DNA of 64,000 bases from Maniola hyperantus (lineage: Eukaryota; Arthropoda; Insecta; Lepidoptera; Nymphalidae), in assembly GCF_902806685.2 (NCBI RefSeq), contig NC_048552.1, positions 12,551,662-12,615,661 of the forward strand. The letters are read 5' to 3'. The notes beneath the pieces were generated by a model. It did no database searches, had not been told where the DNA came from, and saw nothing but the letters and a program-made list of their open reading frames with translations. Below, one piece after another: positions 23,401 through 32,910 of this stretch. The position numbers and the translations under genes are program-made. Numbering within the stretch: position 1 is the first letter of the stretch; the number at the start of each line of letters is the position of its first letter.

Positions 23401-26400
23401 TAGCGTTCTGGTTACACCCTGTATAGTCAGTTTGTTCAGTGATATTAATATATCAATTTGTATCCATTGTACGTTGGAAACGTTTTTCAGAAAATACGTC
23501 CAATTGTGATTTAGAATCACTTAACGTAGAATCATCATCATCATTATCATCATCAGCCTGTGGAAGTCCACTGTTGGACTTCCACAGGCTTCCCTAAAGA
23601 GTGCCACCACACCCGGTCCTCAGCCTTCCTCATCCAGCCACTTCCTGCCAGCTTTATATCGTCGGTCCATCGTGCTGAAGGGCGTCCCACACTACGCTTG
23701 CTTGTGCGTGGTCTCCACTCAAGGACTTTCTGGCTCCAAACGTAGAATACACACCTGATAGAGAACGAACCATCGCAGCTGCCATTTTGCATTGTCAGCA
23801 CTCCGTTTGTGCAAGTACCCTGCCTGCACAAAAACAAACATTCTAAATAACTTACATATTTATTCGTTTTTAGGGTTCCGTCCCTCAAAAGGAAAAACGG
23901 AACCCTTATAGGATCACTTTGTTGTCTGTCTGTCTGTCGGTCTGTCAAAAAACCTACAGGGTACTTCTACTACTTGACCTTTTTTTTTTTTTTTTTGATA
24001 TTTCAAAGCTATCTGCAATCAGTCATTGGATATGACTTGACCTAGAATCATGAACTTTGGCAGGGTAGGTCTTATAGTAGAAATTCGGGGAAAAATTTGA
24101 AAACCGTGAATTTGTGGTGACATCACACACAAAAAATTAAGTTGTAGTCATGAACTAATAATTAGTATTTTCAATTTTCGAAGAAAGATAACTATATCAA
24201 GTGGGGTATCATAATAAATGAAAGGTCTTCACCTATGCATTCTTAAACAGATTTTTATTTATTTTCGTTATTATGCATCATAAAATTTACATAGTTTATA
24301 TATAGGTAAGTATATTATATAGGTAATAAATATTATTTTTGAATTATCGTGCAAAATGTCGAAAAAATACGACTGTAGTATGGAACCCCCGTTGCGCGAG
24401 CCTGACTCTCACTTGGCCGGTTTTTTAGGCTGAGATCTATAGAGCGCACTTTGACTTGAGTTAAAACGAGACGAGTGACGACCTCCCTAGCGCAGTGGTA
24501 AGCGCTGTGGTCTTATTAGTGGAAGGTCCCGGGTTCGATTCCTGGCAGGGATTTGGAATTTTATAATTTCTAAATTTCTGCGATTTAGCGTTCCGGTACG
24601 ATGCCGTGTAGAAACCAAAGGTGTATGGGTTTAACTAGCTGATGCCCGCGACTTCGTCCGCGTGGACTACACAAATTTCAAACCCTTATTTCACCCCCTT
24701 AGGGGTTGAGTTTTCAAAAATCCTTTCTAAGCGGATGCCTACGTCATAATAGCTATCTGTGTGCCAAATTTCAGCCCGATCCGTCCAGTAGTTTGAGCTG
24801 TGCGTTGATAGATCAGTCAGTCAGTCAGTCAATCCGTCAGTCAGTCAGTCAGTCAGTCAGTCACCTTTTCCTTTTATATATTTAGATAAAAACTGCCATA
24901 CTCTTTCCAGGTTAGCCCGCTCCCACCTTAGATTGCATCGTCACTTACCATCAGGTGAGATTGCACTTTGCAGTCAAGGGCTAACTTGTATCTGAATAAA
25001 AATAAAAATAAAAAGATTTATGTGAGAGATGTACATCTGTCTCGTTTTACTAAGCTAAGTCAGAGTGCGCTCTATAGATCTCACCCTTATCCCCCGCCAG
25101 ACACCCTTAAACTTTAAACTTAATGGGTGTCTGGCAGGAAGATGCACTGATGTACTAAGTGTCTAGCAATGCACTACTTAACTATGTCTATACCTAATTA
25201 TAATATTTTTTATCTAACTTATTAACTATTTCAATTTTATGCAAATTACAAGTTCTAGTTAAACAATATAGTCCGCAACATATTTCTTTAGCCTATTCTT
25301 AAATTGAACAATGGTTTTAGTCTGTTTTATCACTTCAGGTAAGCTATTAAACATATGTACACCCTCACACATTATATTTTTAGTTCCGTAGGTTTTTGTT
25401 CGTGGTTGCCAAGTGTGTAATTTACTTTTATTTCTAAGATTATAGTTGATAGTTTTTTGTTTAAATGTTATATTGGTATGTACAGTTTTACTAGTAATTT
25501 TTTTAATGAGAAGACATGTGTTGTATGTGTATAATTTTTCACCTTTATTATCTGTTATCTCCCAAAGCCACCATGATCCAAACAAAGATCCAAACAAATG
25601 TTCCTCCCAGAGTTGGGGACAAAACGCAGAGAAACTTTCAGCTTTTATAAAATAACGAAGTTCTGGCACGCGCTGGCTCTTAGTCCATGATAGCTGGGGA
25701 TTCACGCTAGTTCATAGTTCAATTCAAACCTATTATAGGTAATATTTTCCTGTTTATTTTTAAATTCTGCGAACTGGATGCTATCTTATTATTGTAACTA
25801 GCTGACCCGGCGAACTTCGTTCCGCCTAACAATCGATTCAAATTTTTTTTTTTAAATATCAATTCACTATGAGAAATTCTCAAATCCCCACGATTTAGGA
25901 GTTCAGTACCTTGCAGCATCAGGATTGAGGAGTTGGGATCCGAAGTTCAATGATGTAGCCTATGCTTCGTACCTAAAATAATTTTGCATCATCCGCAGTT
26001 CCTGAATCATTATAGTTTAGGAGTGCTGTACCCTACATCATCAGGGTTGACGAGTTGGGACTTGAAATCTGAGAATGCAGTCGTTGCTTGGTACCTATAA
26101 TATGAATTCACTATGAACGCTTCCTGAATAACTTAGGCGGGCAGTAACCCTGCAGCATCAGGATTAAGGAGTTGGATCCAGAATTTTTTATGGGGCTACC
26201 ACGAAAACTTCTTCTGTTGATTAAAAAAAAAATTTTGCAAATCGGTCCAGAAACCTCGAAAAAATCGATGTAAAAAAAAGAACCACCTCCTTTTTGACAG
26301 TTGGTTAAAAACCGATGACCTTGAAATATTTACGAAACAATTTTTAAAATATCCCCTTTCTAACAAAAAAAGAATGAATGAAATCGGACTACGCGTTAAT

Positions 26401-26567
26401 GAATTACAGCTCAGTATACATTTTAACTTTCAACCCCTCTCCTAAGGGAACCATGCTGAATTTCGGGATAAAAAGTATCCTATGTTGTTCCTCATAGTAT
26501 GACTTCAAATCGTATTAAGTTTCATTGGAATCCATTCAGTAGTTTCAGCGTGATGCGCGGCCGTGAT

Positions 26568-26625
<58 letters not shown>

Positions 26626-29600
26626 CGACAGACAGACAGACAGACAAAAATGAAAAAAATTACAGTTTTGGGGTTTCAGTATCGATTATAGAGTGCCCTC
26701 GAAAAAAAAATTTAAAAATATCTTCAATGTACAGAATTGGACCTGTTACAGTTTTATTATAAGTATATATTGATTTTAATTATACCTAATAAGGTTAAAT
26801 TAAGTACGCGTTATTTATACAAAGAAGATTAAGATATGTTGTAAATTACCTACCTACCTACATTGTAAACGAAAGAAAGTGTTGAACATTATAAACTTTA
26901 CGCTAACGGAAAGAAATTTTGTAAGAAGTACCTACCTATATAAGAACTGTACTAAATTTCATTTAAATCCGTCCAGTAGTTTTCGCGTTTTGCGCGCACA
27001 TACAGACAGACAGACAGACAAAAATTCCAAAAAAAAATTGTTTTGGGTCTATATTGTTAATAATGTTTCCTCCGGTTAAAATTTTCAAAAAATATACATG
27101 TACAGAATTCGTCCAGTTACAGTTTTATTATAAGTATAGATATGACCTGGCGATAAGGTACACTATCGGTGGTTTTACCGTGTTATGTATATTTTTCTTT
27201 TATAGTTTAGGTTAGCATCAAGACCGGGAGCCGCAGCAGAAACAGCTGAAAACGGCAAGCGGCGCAAGTATGCCTCTCTTATAGAGAGTTACATTTTTGT
27301 GCCGTTTGCCGTGGAGACCCTGGGGCCATGGAGTCTTAGTGCTAAAAATTTTTTACGAGACATTTCACCGCGATTAATAGCCTCAACTGGTGACAGAAGG
27401 GCTGGCTCATTTTTTGCGCAGCGGATCAGCCTGGCTGTCCAGCGCGGAAATGCAGCCAGTATTCTTGGCACCATTCCACGCGGTCATGATTTATATAGTA
27501 ATTAGATAAGGCTAGCCTTAAGTTTTATTGTATTAAAAAAAAAATAGTTTAGGTAAGTCAACCCTAGTGTCATTTTTTAGGTCCTATTTAATGTTTACGA
27601 TACGAAACGAATATAAATAGGCGGCGAGAAACAGATTGATCATAGTAGTATCGACAATGGCACTCTTGGTCCGTTGCTTCGTGTTCTGTCTTCTGGTGAG
27701 CGTGGCAGTGTGTCAGTCAACTACGTCCGCGCCGCCACCCGCTGAAGACGTCAACTTCGACTGTTTAAACGCCTTTCGCATCAACTTGCAGCGGCGACCC
27801 GTACCAGAGCGAGTTCTGACCCTCCGAGACGAGCCACATGAAAATGAATACGTGACTCTATCCCGTCATCACATCATACCGTATGCGACCATGCGTACAT
27901 TTTTTAACAACTTACTGGAGAACAGAGATCACATCGCTTTTCAATATTTGTATCAGAATGTGATATTCCCGGCTGCCGAAAATACTCTCGGATTGTCCAT
28001 AAGGCTAAAGAGGTTCTATGCTTTCGATTACTACTTGCCAGAACTCGACGAATTGGCAGGAAATCACTTGCAACGCACTTACACGTCCGAGATACAAATC
28101 ATCCAAGAAGTGTACACGTGGTTACCGTTTAACATATACATTGGACCGCGTCCAGAAGACCGAGATGATGACGATCGAGCTAACACTTTTGACAACACAG
28201 CAAGCGTCATAGTGGGTAGCCGTGGAGCTAGATCACTACAGAATTTATACAACGATATGGTGCAGTATAATTCAAACCGTATTGGCAATCCGATCACGAT
28301 TATTGACGTTATGAGTGATCTGGTGCATACTCAGTTGATGCCGCATGAATTCAATCCGTCCCAGTGGCGAGTGAGACAAGGCGTCAACGAGTACCGTTTC
28401 GTAGTCGCAAGCGATGCCGTGACAAACGACCCAACTTATCGTGAGCTGCGTCCGGACGACTATTGCAACATGGACCCTCAAGCGGCATACAGGAGATATC
28501 AACAGAATGACGAACACGAACTGTTGAAACGCTCGATCAAGTCGGGCTCCACCACCAAGTGTATCATGCTAAACGCCAACGACGACCCCTTTTGCATCCG
28601 CAGTCTCAATAATTTACGTAGAAACATCAAAAGTGGTCACTTGAGATATGATAGTGCTACGAATACGATCACCACCACAAAGAACAACACCAGCTCAGGA
28701 ACAGCGCCAGCTGCAAGAGACGATGACAGTGGCTCGCAGAACAGGAGTCCAGAGCTGACGGCTACAGGATGGTTCTTAAAGTTCCTCTTTTTCGGGACAT
28801 ATCCGTAGCTGTAGTTCCACAGACATTTTTAGACACCAACCAATCACAAACGAAGCTATGTTTTCTAATTGAATTTCGAATGTTTTTCGAAAACCTGGTG
28901 TTAACTTCATTCTCGTGTTGGCTTCCTAACTGTGAAAGCCATAGTAAACAAGAGCGGCAGACTATACCTATGCTGCAGTTAATTATTCTCATAATCGTTT
29001 ATTGTTATTATTTGCTTGTTTTAAATGTGTACAATATGTTTTAAGTAAGTACTAACTAAGTACTTATTACATTACGTATTACAACGTATTAATTTAATAA
29101 GATGTGTGTCGTGGAGTTTCTATGCCCTTTCTTCTCCACGAGTAAGTGCGCCTTGCGAAACGGGCGATAGATTCATTTAATTAAAATAAATAGATCTATG
29201 CTGAGTAACACAAAGATTACCTACACTGATAGATCTATAAATATAAAAGAATGAAAGATCTTCAATAAACGATTATTATTATTCGGATTGGTTGTTTTTA
29301 CTTCTTTACTTTATAAATGCCCTATCCTGTCTTAATTATTATCTTCATATACCTACTTATGAAGATATCTATTACCTAAAAATAAACATTAGGTTATTAA
29401 TTTGCAATAATCTTAGAAACCAGTGTTGGTATTTATGATTCTTTACTTAGATACATCATCATCATCATCATGATCAACCCATCGCCGGCTCACTACAGAG
29501 CACGGGTCTCCTCTCAGAGTGAGAAGGGTTTTGGCCATAGACTACCACGCTGGCCATGTGCGGATTGGTAGACTTCAAACACCTTTGAGAACATTATAGA

Positions 29601-30500
29601 TAACTCTCAGGCATGCAGGGTTCCTCACGATGTTTTCCTTCACCGTTACAGCAAGTGATATTTAATTAATTAAAATGCACATAACTCCGAAAAGTTAGAG
29701 GTGCGTGCCCGGGATTGAACCCCGAATCCGAAAGAAGGCGGACGTCCTAACCACTAGGCTATCATAGCTTTAAAATCTATGAATAGCATTTAATTTAGAA
29801 CTTGTTGTCTCTCTAACAGTGCTATCAGTCTGTGGGGTGTTTTGCGTCGTAAACAACGCGTCGTGAAACGCCCCGCACCTCCCTGAAAAATCCTATAACA
29901 ATGTAAAGGATTATTTAAAAATGATAAGCAAGCTTAGGAATGAGTTGCTTAACGGCTTGTGATAGTTCTAATAAGTTTCAATAATTTTGTAAAGAGGTGA
30001 TAATAAAAAGAATACCCGGCTAAGTTTGTTGTGGGCTCTTCTCAGACCGGGCGCGTTTGGAACTCTCGTAGCTTTAGTTTTCAGTTTGCGTATAATAATT
30101 ATCACCACTATATCTTAGAAATTCAACATCTGACCATCAAAAAGAGTAATTTACTACCTATTTTGAATAACGCACGTGCAAACTGTGGAACCAACTCCCA
30201 TCGGCGGTGTTCCCACAAGATTATAACATGGGGTTATTCAAGGGGCGGACCAACAAATTCCTAAAAGGCCGGCAACGCATCGGCGGCTCCTCTGGTGCTG
30301 CAAATGTTCATGGGCGGCGGTAATCACTTAACATCAGGTGACCCGCCTGCTCGTTTGCTCGCTATTCTATTTAAAAAAAAAACATTTAACTTTTGACTTT
30401 TGATCCTTACCTGAGAGTGGTCGTACTGTGCTCGGTCAGACAGCGTCACGAGTTGTCCGTCGTTGACACGAACTGAACGTTGAATCTTTGGACTCAACAT
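14301..30500 (-). CDS. RASGRF: RasGRF-like Ras guanine-nucleotide exchange factor, N-terminal PH domain (5' part of gene)
   Basis: Three minus-strand exons join in phase 0 to give 91 residues: exon 1 30411-30500 (30 aa), exon 2 23755-23823 (23 aa), exon 3 14301-14414 (38 aa). They read [20 protein letters not shown], then [19 protein letters not shown], then [20 protein letters not shown] plus EGSYCER. The order and motifs match the extreme N-terminus and first PH domain of RasGRF1/2 (IRLNDG, GYL.KRS.DN.KWQ, QNLLFYFES, LLEGC.C.R in the family). Known family members activate Ras (CDC25 domain) and Rac (DH domain) with Ca2+/calmodulin input through IQ motifs; those domains would lie left of the window. 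Donors are CAG|GTAAGG, CAG|GTGTGT and TCG|GTAAAT. A 'ttccag' acceptor 8 nt upstream of the ATG implies a non-coding 5' exon farther right. Exon assignment is strong; RASGRF1 versus 2 is not resolved. Confidence 0.85.
14415..14571. other. Short intronic stretch between exon 3 and the palindrome
   Basis: AT-rich with 'cattcaacattcattcacaa'; no named repeat. Confidence 0.5.
14572..18666 (+). mobile_element. Left arm: putative large non-autonomous TIR element
   Basis: Bounded by TIR-like ends. Subterminal zones at both ends are rich in 'cctaaaatt'/'aattttagg'-type motifs. The interior includes two SINE-1 body fragments in tandem (17290-17495, 17600-17775) and one at 16135-16295 with a (TGATGA)n tail. 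No coding capacity recognised. Confidence 0.55.
18720..22863 (-). mobile_element. Right arm: inverted copy of the left arm
   Basis: As the left arm in reverse. The flank just right of it (22868-22890, 'aaggtattttaaaaggac') resembles the central spacer (18683-18704, 'aaagtattttaaaaggacct') in the same orientation. Confidence 0.55.
22974..23069. mobile_element. MITE fragment, same family as 9786-9959
   Basis: Right end 'aatagcaatttgcgggactt' is identical to that of the 9.8 kb element; the left half is reduced to 'aattgcggac'. Confidence 0.7.
23070..23562. other. Intronic sequence without a recognised gene
   Basis: Contains 'tagcgttctggttacaccct' type repeat sequence and ends in ATC trinucleotide repeats (23531-23553). 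Confidence 0.5.
23563..23745 (-). mobile_element. RTE-type LINE 3' fragment
   Basis: Minus strand reads [24 protein letters not shown] and [14 protein letters not shown], the conserved tail downstream of reverse transcriptase in these LINEs. Truncated; inserted beside RasGRF exon 2. Confidence 0.85.
23755..23823 (-). CDS. RASGRF: RasGRF-like coding exon 2 (PH domain)
   Basis: 69 nt, 23 codons, acceptor 'tttttgtgcag', donor GTGTGT. It lies between a LINE fragment (23563-23745) and a repeat C fragment (23870-23985), with about 10 and 50 bp to spare. Confidence 0.9.
23870..23985 (+). mobile_element. Repeat C-type fragment with TGTC microsatellite
   Basis: 'agggttccgtccctcaaaag', 'aacccttataggatcacttt' then 'tgtctgtctgtctg'. 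Confidence 0.65.
23986..24479. other. Repeat-derived, no gene
   Basis: Contains 'tcatgaactttggcagggta' and, at 24340-24425, a repeat C fragment ('atcgtgcaaaatgtcgaaaa' to 'ctgactctcacttggccggt'). Confidence 0.6.
24480..25015 (+). mobile_element. SINE-2 copy, interrupted by a repeat B
   Basis: Head 24484-24550 with A-box-like 'tagcgcagtgg' and B-box 'gggttcgattcc', body to 'gtatgggttta' at about 24635, then the insertion, then the rest of the SINE from 'aaaactgccatactc' to 'gtatctgaataaaaataaa'. Confidence 0.85.
24637..24888 (+). mobile_element. Repeat B nested in SINE-2
   Basis: 'agctgatgcccgcgacttcg' to TCAG units and 'ccttttatatatttagat'. The SINE-2 sequence resumes directly after it. Confidence 0.88.
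25259..25540 (-). mobile_element. Jockey/CR1-type LINE, C-terminal fragment
   Basis: Minus strand encodes [32 protein letters not shown] and FKNRLKKYV with a stop at the end, the usual C-terminus of this LINE group (HN.R...LP..I..FK..LK). 5'-truncated. Confidence 0.8.
25560..25690. mobile_element. Single arm of the 5904-6155 MITE family
   Basis: 'agaaactttcagcttttata' and 'taacgaagttctggcacgcg' ending 'ctggctcttagtccat'. Confidence 0.65.
25798..26765 (-). mobile_element. Element D, copy 2
   Basis: Reverse orientation of 10333-11283 and more complete at its 'ctagctgacccggcgaactt' end. Contains the three related 'ctgcagcatcaggattaagg'-type subunits and a long ACAG microsatellite. Confidence 0.85.
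26564..26646. repeat. (ACAG)n microsatellite
   Basis: About 20 tetranucleotide units inside element D; reverse-complement counterpart of 10434-10500. Confidence 0.95.
26880..27147 (+). mobile_element. Dispersed repeat with short ACAG tract
   Basis: 'aatccgtccagtagttttcg', 'tacagacagacagacagaca', then 'ttacagttttattataagta', the same 3' ending used by element D. Confidence 0.6.
27190..27505 (+). mobile_element. Retroelement ORF C-terminal fragment
   Basis: Reads continuously to a stop at 27503-27505: [55 protein letters not shown]. The VETLG...QRIS.A.QRGNAAS pattern is one I associate with ORFs of invertebrate retroelements; the exact family is uncertain. 5'-truncated, about 100 bp upstream of the secreted gene's TATA box. 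Confidence 0.5.
27612..27619 (+). promoter_or_regulatory. TATA box of the secreted HHIIP gene
   Basis: 'tataaata' in 'cgaatataaataggcgg', 38 bp before the ATG at 27657, leaving a very short 5' UTR (start near 27640). Confidence 0.7.
27657..28808 (+). CDS. Secreted protein of unknown function with an HHIIP motif, single exon
   Basis: 383 residues from the ATG at 27657, the first after the TATA box; the frame is open upstream to a TTG that I do not use. A signal peptide is clear ([20 protein letters not shown]). The mature part has four Cys, a block [20 protein letters not shown] (about residues 67-86), [19 protein letters not shown] (about 159-177), possible dibasic cleavage at LLKRS, two N-glycosylation sequons near the C-terminus (NNTS, NRS) and a hydrophobic end ([13 protein letters not shown]). 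HHIIP followed by FxN recalls the first half of HNH-type nuclease motifs of bacterial polymorphic proteins; that is a resemblance only. It is intronless, has its own TATA box and poly(A) signal, and lies antisense inside RasGRF intron 1. Codon use looks ordinary and GC is higher than the surroundings. Function unknown. Confidence 0.9.
   Translation: MALLVRCFVFCLLVSVAVCQSTTSAPPPAEDVNFDCLNAFRINLQRRPVPERVLTLRDEPHENEYVTLSRHHIIPYATMRTFFNNLLENRDHIAFQYLYQNVIFPAAENTLGLSIRLKRFYAFDYYLPELDELAGNHLQRTYTSEIQIIQEVYTWLPFNIYIGPRPEDRDDDDRANTFDNTASVIVGSRGARSLQNLYNDMVQYNSNRIGNPITIIDVMSDLVHTQLMPHEFNPSQWRVRQGVNEYRFVVASDAVTNDPTYRELRPDDYCNMDPQAAYRRYQQNDEHELLKRSIKSGSTTKCIMLNANDDPFCIRSLNNLRRNIKSGHLRYDSATNTITTTKNNTSSGTAPAARDDDSGSQNRSPELTATGWFLKFLFFGTYP
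28833..28910 (+). mobile_element. MITE fragment in the 3' UTR
   Basis: 'accaaccaatcacaaacgaa' and 'aattgaatttcgaatgtttt' match the reverse complement of the right half of the 42002-42234 MITE. Confidence 0.75.
29264..29269 (+). terminator. Poly(A) signal of the secreted gene
   Basis: 'aataaa' in 'cttcaataaacgattatt', about 455 bp after the stop codon; the only canonical hexamer in a good position. Confidence 0.55.
29454..29771 (-). mobile_element. SINE-1, full length
   Basis: Antisense. Tail (CATCAT)n at left, body 'caacccatcgccggctcact', head with 'gtgcccgggattgaacccc' and 'cctaaccactaggctatcat'. The most complete copy in the window. Confidence 0.9.
29772..30149. other. No gene; one short hairpin
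   Basis: 29832-29878 folds imperfectly ('gtggggtgttttgcgtcg' against 'cgtcgtgaaacgccccgcac'). The rest is unassigned. Confidence 0.5.
30150..30378 (+). mobile_element. LINE 3' end (Jockey/CR1-like)
   Basis: Encodes [21 protein letters not shown] sequence ('caactcccatcggcggtgtt', 'ataacatggggttattcaag'), then 'ggccggcaacgcatcggcgg' and 'gtgacccgcctgctcgtttg', with an A-rich tail. A second copy is at 61795-61965. Confidence 0.85.
30411..30500 (-). CDS. RASGRF: RasGRF-like coding exon 1
   Basis: ATG at 30500-30498; last codon CAG at 30413-30411 followed by donor GTAAGG. The exon itself begins at 30508 after acceptor 'ttgttccag', so 8 nt are 5' UTR and an upstream stop (TGA) excludes an earlier in-frame start in this exon. 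Confidence 0.88.
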
Positions 30501-30649
30501 CTTCACTTCTGGAACAAAACTTTATGTTAACTCGTATGTCGTATTCGTACGGTAAATCATTTATATATACCAAGAACAGTAAGGGACCTAGAATAGAGCC
30601 TTGAGGAACACCCATTATTGAGGCTGAATCCGAATAACTTTACCCCATT

Positions 30650-30850
30650 ACTAAGACTCCGCTGTCCGTCCATCTGTCTGTCAGCGGGCTGTATCTCGTG
30701 AACCGTTTATAGGTAGAGAGTTGAGAACGATGTATTTCTATTGCCGCTATAACGACAAATATTAAAAATTGCCGCTATGAACATTAAAAGGGGTTTTTGA
30801 CAGATGGTACGGAATCCTACAAATGCGAGTCGGACTCGCACTTGACCGTT
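30650..30850 (-). mobile_element. Repeat C copy
   Basis: 'agactccgctgtccgtccat', 'tgtatctcgtgaaccgttta', ending 'gcgagtcggactcgcacttg'. Confidence 0.8.
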
Positions 30851-30944
30851 TTTTTATTATATTTGCTTCGATCGCATTTCCGTGTTCGAAGTGTACCTAA
30901 TTCAACTGGGAATCGTTCCCAAACTTTTATTAGCAACTTATAGC

Positions 30945-31167
30945 TTATGCTCGCAACTTCGACCGCGTGGACTACACGAATTTCAAACCCCTATTTCACG
31001 CCCTTAGGGGTTGAATTTTAAAAAATTCTTTCTTAGCGGACGCCTACGTCATAATAGCTATCTGCATGCTAAATTTCAGCCCGATCCGTCCAGTAGTTTA
31101 AGCTGTGCGTTGAAAGATCAGTCAGTCAGTCAGTCAGTCACCTTTTCCTTTTATATATTTAGATAGA
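30945..31167 (+). mobile_element. Repeat B copy
   Basis: 'agcttatgctcgcaacttcg' to TCAG units and 'ccttttatatatttagat'. Confidence 0.9.
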
Positions 31168-31339
31168 TAATAAATATGGATTACGTTGCGGACCAATGTG
31201 CACTGCGACAACAAAATTAATTGCATTTTTTAATAACGCAGCACTTAGCCTGATAGTAGGCTCTCCTCTGTTGTATACTCATATTGCTAAAATTAAATTA
31301 ATCGACGGCAAAAAAAGCCATCAATGGCTGAAAAGGTTT

Positions 31340-32100
31340 TTTTTTATTTATTTATTGATCACGTAAATTTCAATAATACATTTTAAAATAAACAGTTCGC
31401 CATCCTCTAGAAACTGTTAAAGTTTATGTGAGGATGGGGAGTTCGCGTTATACAAATTTAATAAAATATAGGTAAAAAACTGTTATAAAAATAAAAGCTG
31501 TTAATTAATGCATATTTGTACATATAAAATATCGTTACATGAAACACTTCCTAGACCTAGACTAGGCATCCAAAGAGGCACCTAGATCCAGGAAGTGCCT
31601 CTTACAATTTCTTATAAAAATCGCTCTTTTACTGTATAATGGATAATGTAAAAGGTCTTCAAAGGAAAGGAATAATAATCTTTCACATACATTATACTAG
31701 CAGATACCCGTGACTTCATCCGTGTGAATTTAAGTTTCTTAAAAATCCTTCCGTCTCCGAGATGCAAGCCTATGTATGACCAATCACTACCCGTATTATA
31801 AATAAATAAATAAAAATCTTTTTTATTCGTATAATAAACTTTTACAAGTACTTACGAATAGTCGGATGCATCTACCACAGGTTCGGAAATCGGAATGCCT
31901 TTCCTACCGAGAAGAACCAGCAAGAAACTCGGCGGTTGCTCTTTTCAAATATTTGATATAGGTACAAGATTATGCCATGTATAAAATAGTATTTGCAGTC
32001 TTGTGCGTTGCTGGAACGAGCTGCAGGTCAAATCCACGCTCTTTTATCATTTAGATAATCTTTAATTGTGTAATATGCTTTCTTTTTTTTTTCAGGAGCA
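31340..32100 (-). mobile_element. LINE 3' region, degenerate
   Basis: 'ggcgtta'-type coding is lost, but 'taccgagaagaaccagcaag' and 'aactcggcggttgctctttt' (31905-31960) and 'agttcgccatcctctagaaa' (31395-31420) are hallmarks of lepidopteran LINE tails. A partial repeat A lies at 31698-31760. Confidence 0.6.
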
Positions 32101-32164
32101 TATTTTTAATAGATTTTTTAAACTTGTACAATAAATGAATAAATCAATACTTATAATAAATGAA

Positions 32165-32372
32165 TAATAAATGCGAAAGTGTGTTTGTTTGTTGGTTTGT
32201 TGGTTTGTCCTTCAATCACGTCGCAATGGATCGAAGTGATTTTTTGAATGGGTATAGTTTAAGACCTGGAGAGTGACATAGGCTACTTTTTATCCCGGAA
32301 AATTAAAGAGTTCCCACGGGATTTTTAAAACCCTAAATCCAGGCGTACGAAGTAGCGGGAATCAGCTAGTTG
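32165..32372 (-). mobile_element. Repeat A copy
   Basis: Antisense: 'aataaatgcgaaagtgtgtt' to 'acgaagtagcgggaatcagc'. Confidence 0.85.
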
Positions 32373-32592
32373 ATAATAACCGCGACTTCATCCACGTGGA
32401 TAAGGGTTTTTCCTGTGAGAACTCCCGTGAGAACTCATATGGTTTTCTAGTGGTAGGTAGGTAGTCTATGACTGTCCCCGGATGCAAGTTATCTCTGTAC
32501 CTACTACCGAATTTCATAAAAATTGTAAAGGTAGCACATTTTAAGACAGATATCAGTAGGTAGGTACCTACTTATGGACTTACATAACATAG

Positions 32593-32910
32593 CCATCATC
32601 ATCATGATCAACTCATCGCCGATCCACTACTGAGCGTGAGCACAGGTCTCCTCTCGGAATGGGAAGGGTTAAGGCAATATAGGTAGTCTGCCACGCTGGC
32701 CAAGTGCGAATTGGTAGACTTCACAGTTCACACCCTTTGAGAACTCTCAGATATGCAGGTTTCCTCACGATGATTTCATCCACTGTCAAGGCTGATAATT
32801 TTCAATTGCTTTAAACCCCTTCAACTCTGAAAAGTTAAAGGCGCGCGTACCCACGATCGAACCCCCGACCTCCCAATCAGGATGTGTTAACCACTAAGCT
32901 ATCACAGTTT
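32593..32910 (-). mobile_element. SINE-1, near full length
   Basis: Antisense. Tail 'catcatcatcatgatcaact', body 'gccacgctggccaagtgcga', head 'cgatcgaacccccgacctcc' to 'ccactaagctatcacag'. Confidence 0.88.

Noticed and set aside
25259..25705. 148-codon ORF as a host gene
   Set aside because: Its C-terminal part is a truncated LINE ORF and the N-terminal part is MITE sequence.
26499..26762. ORF rich in TDRQ repeats
   Set aside because: It is translation of an ACAG microsatellite inside element D.
27299..27505. Upstream ORF as an extra exon of the secreted gene
   Set aside because: It matches a retroelement C-terminus, ends in its own stop, and lies before the TATA box.
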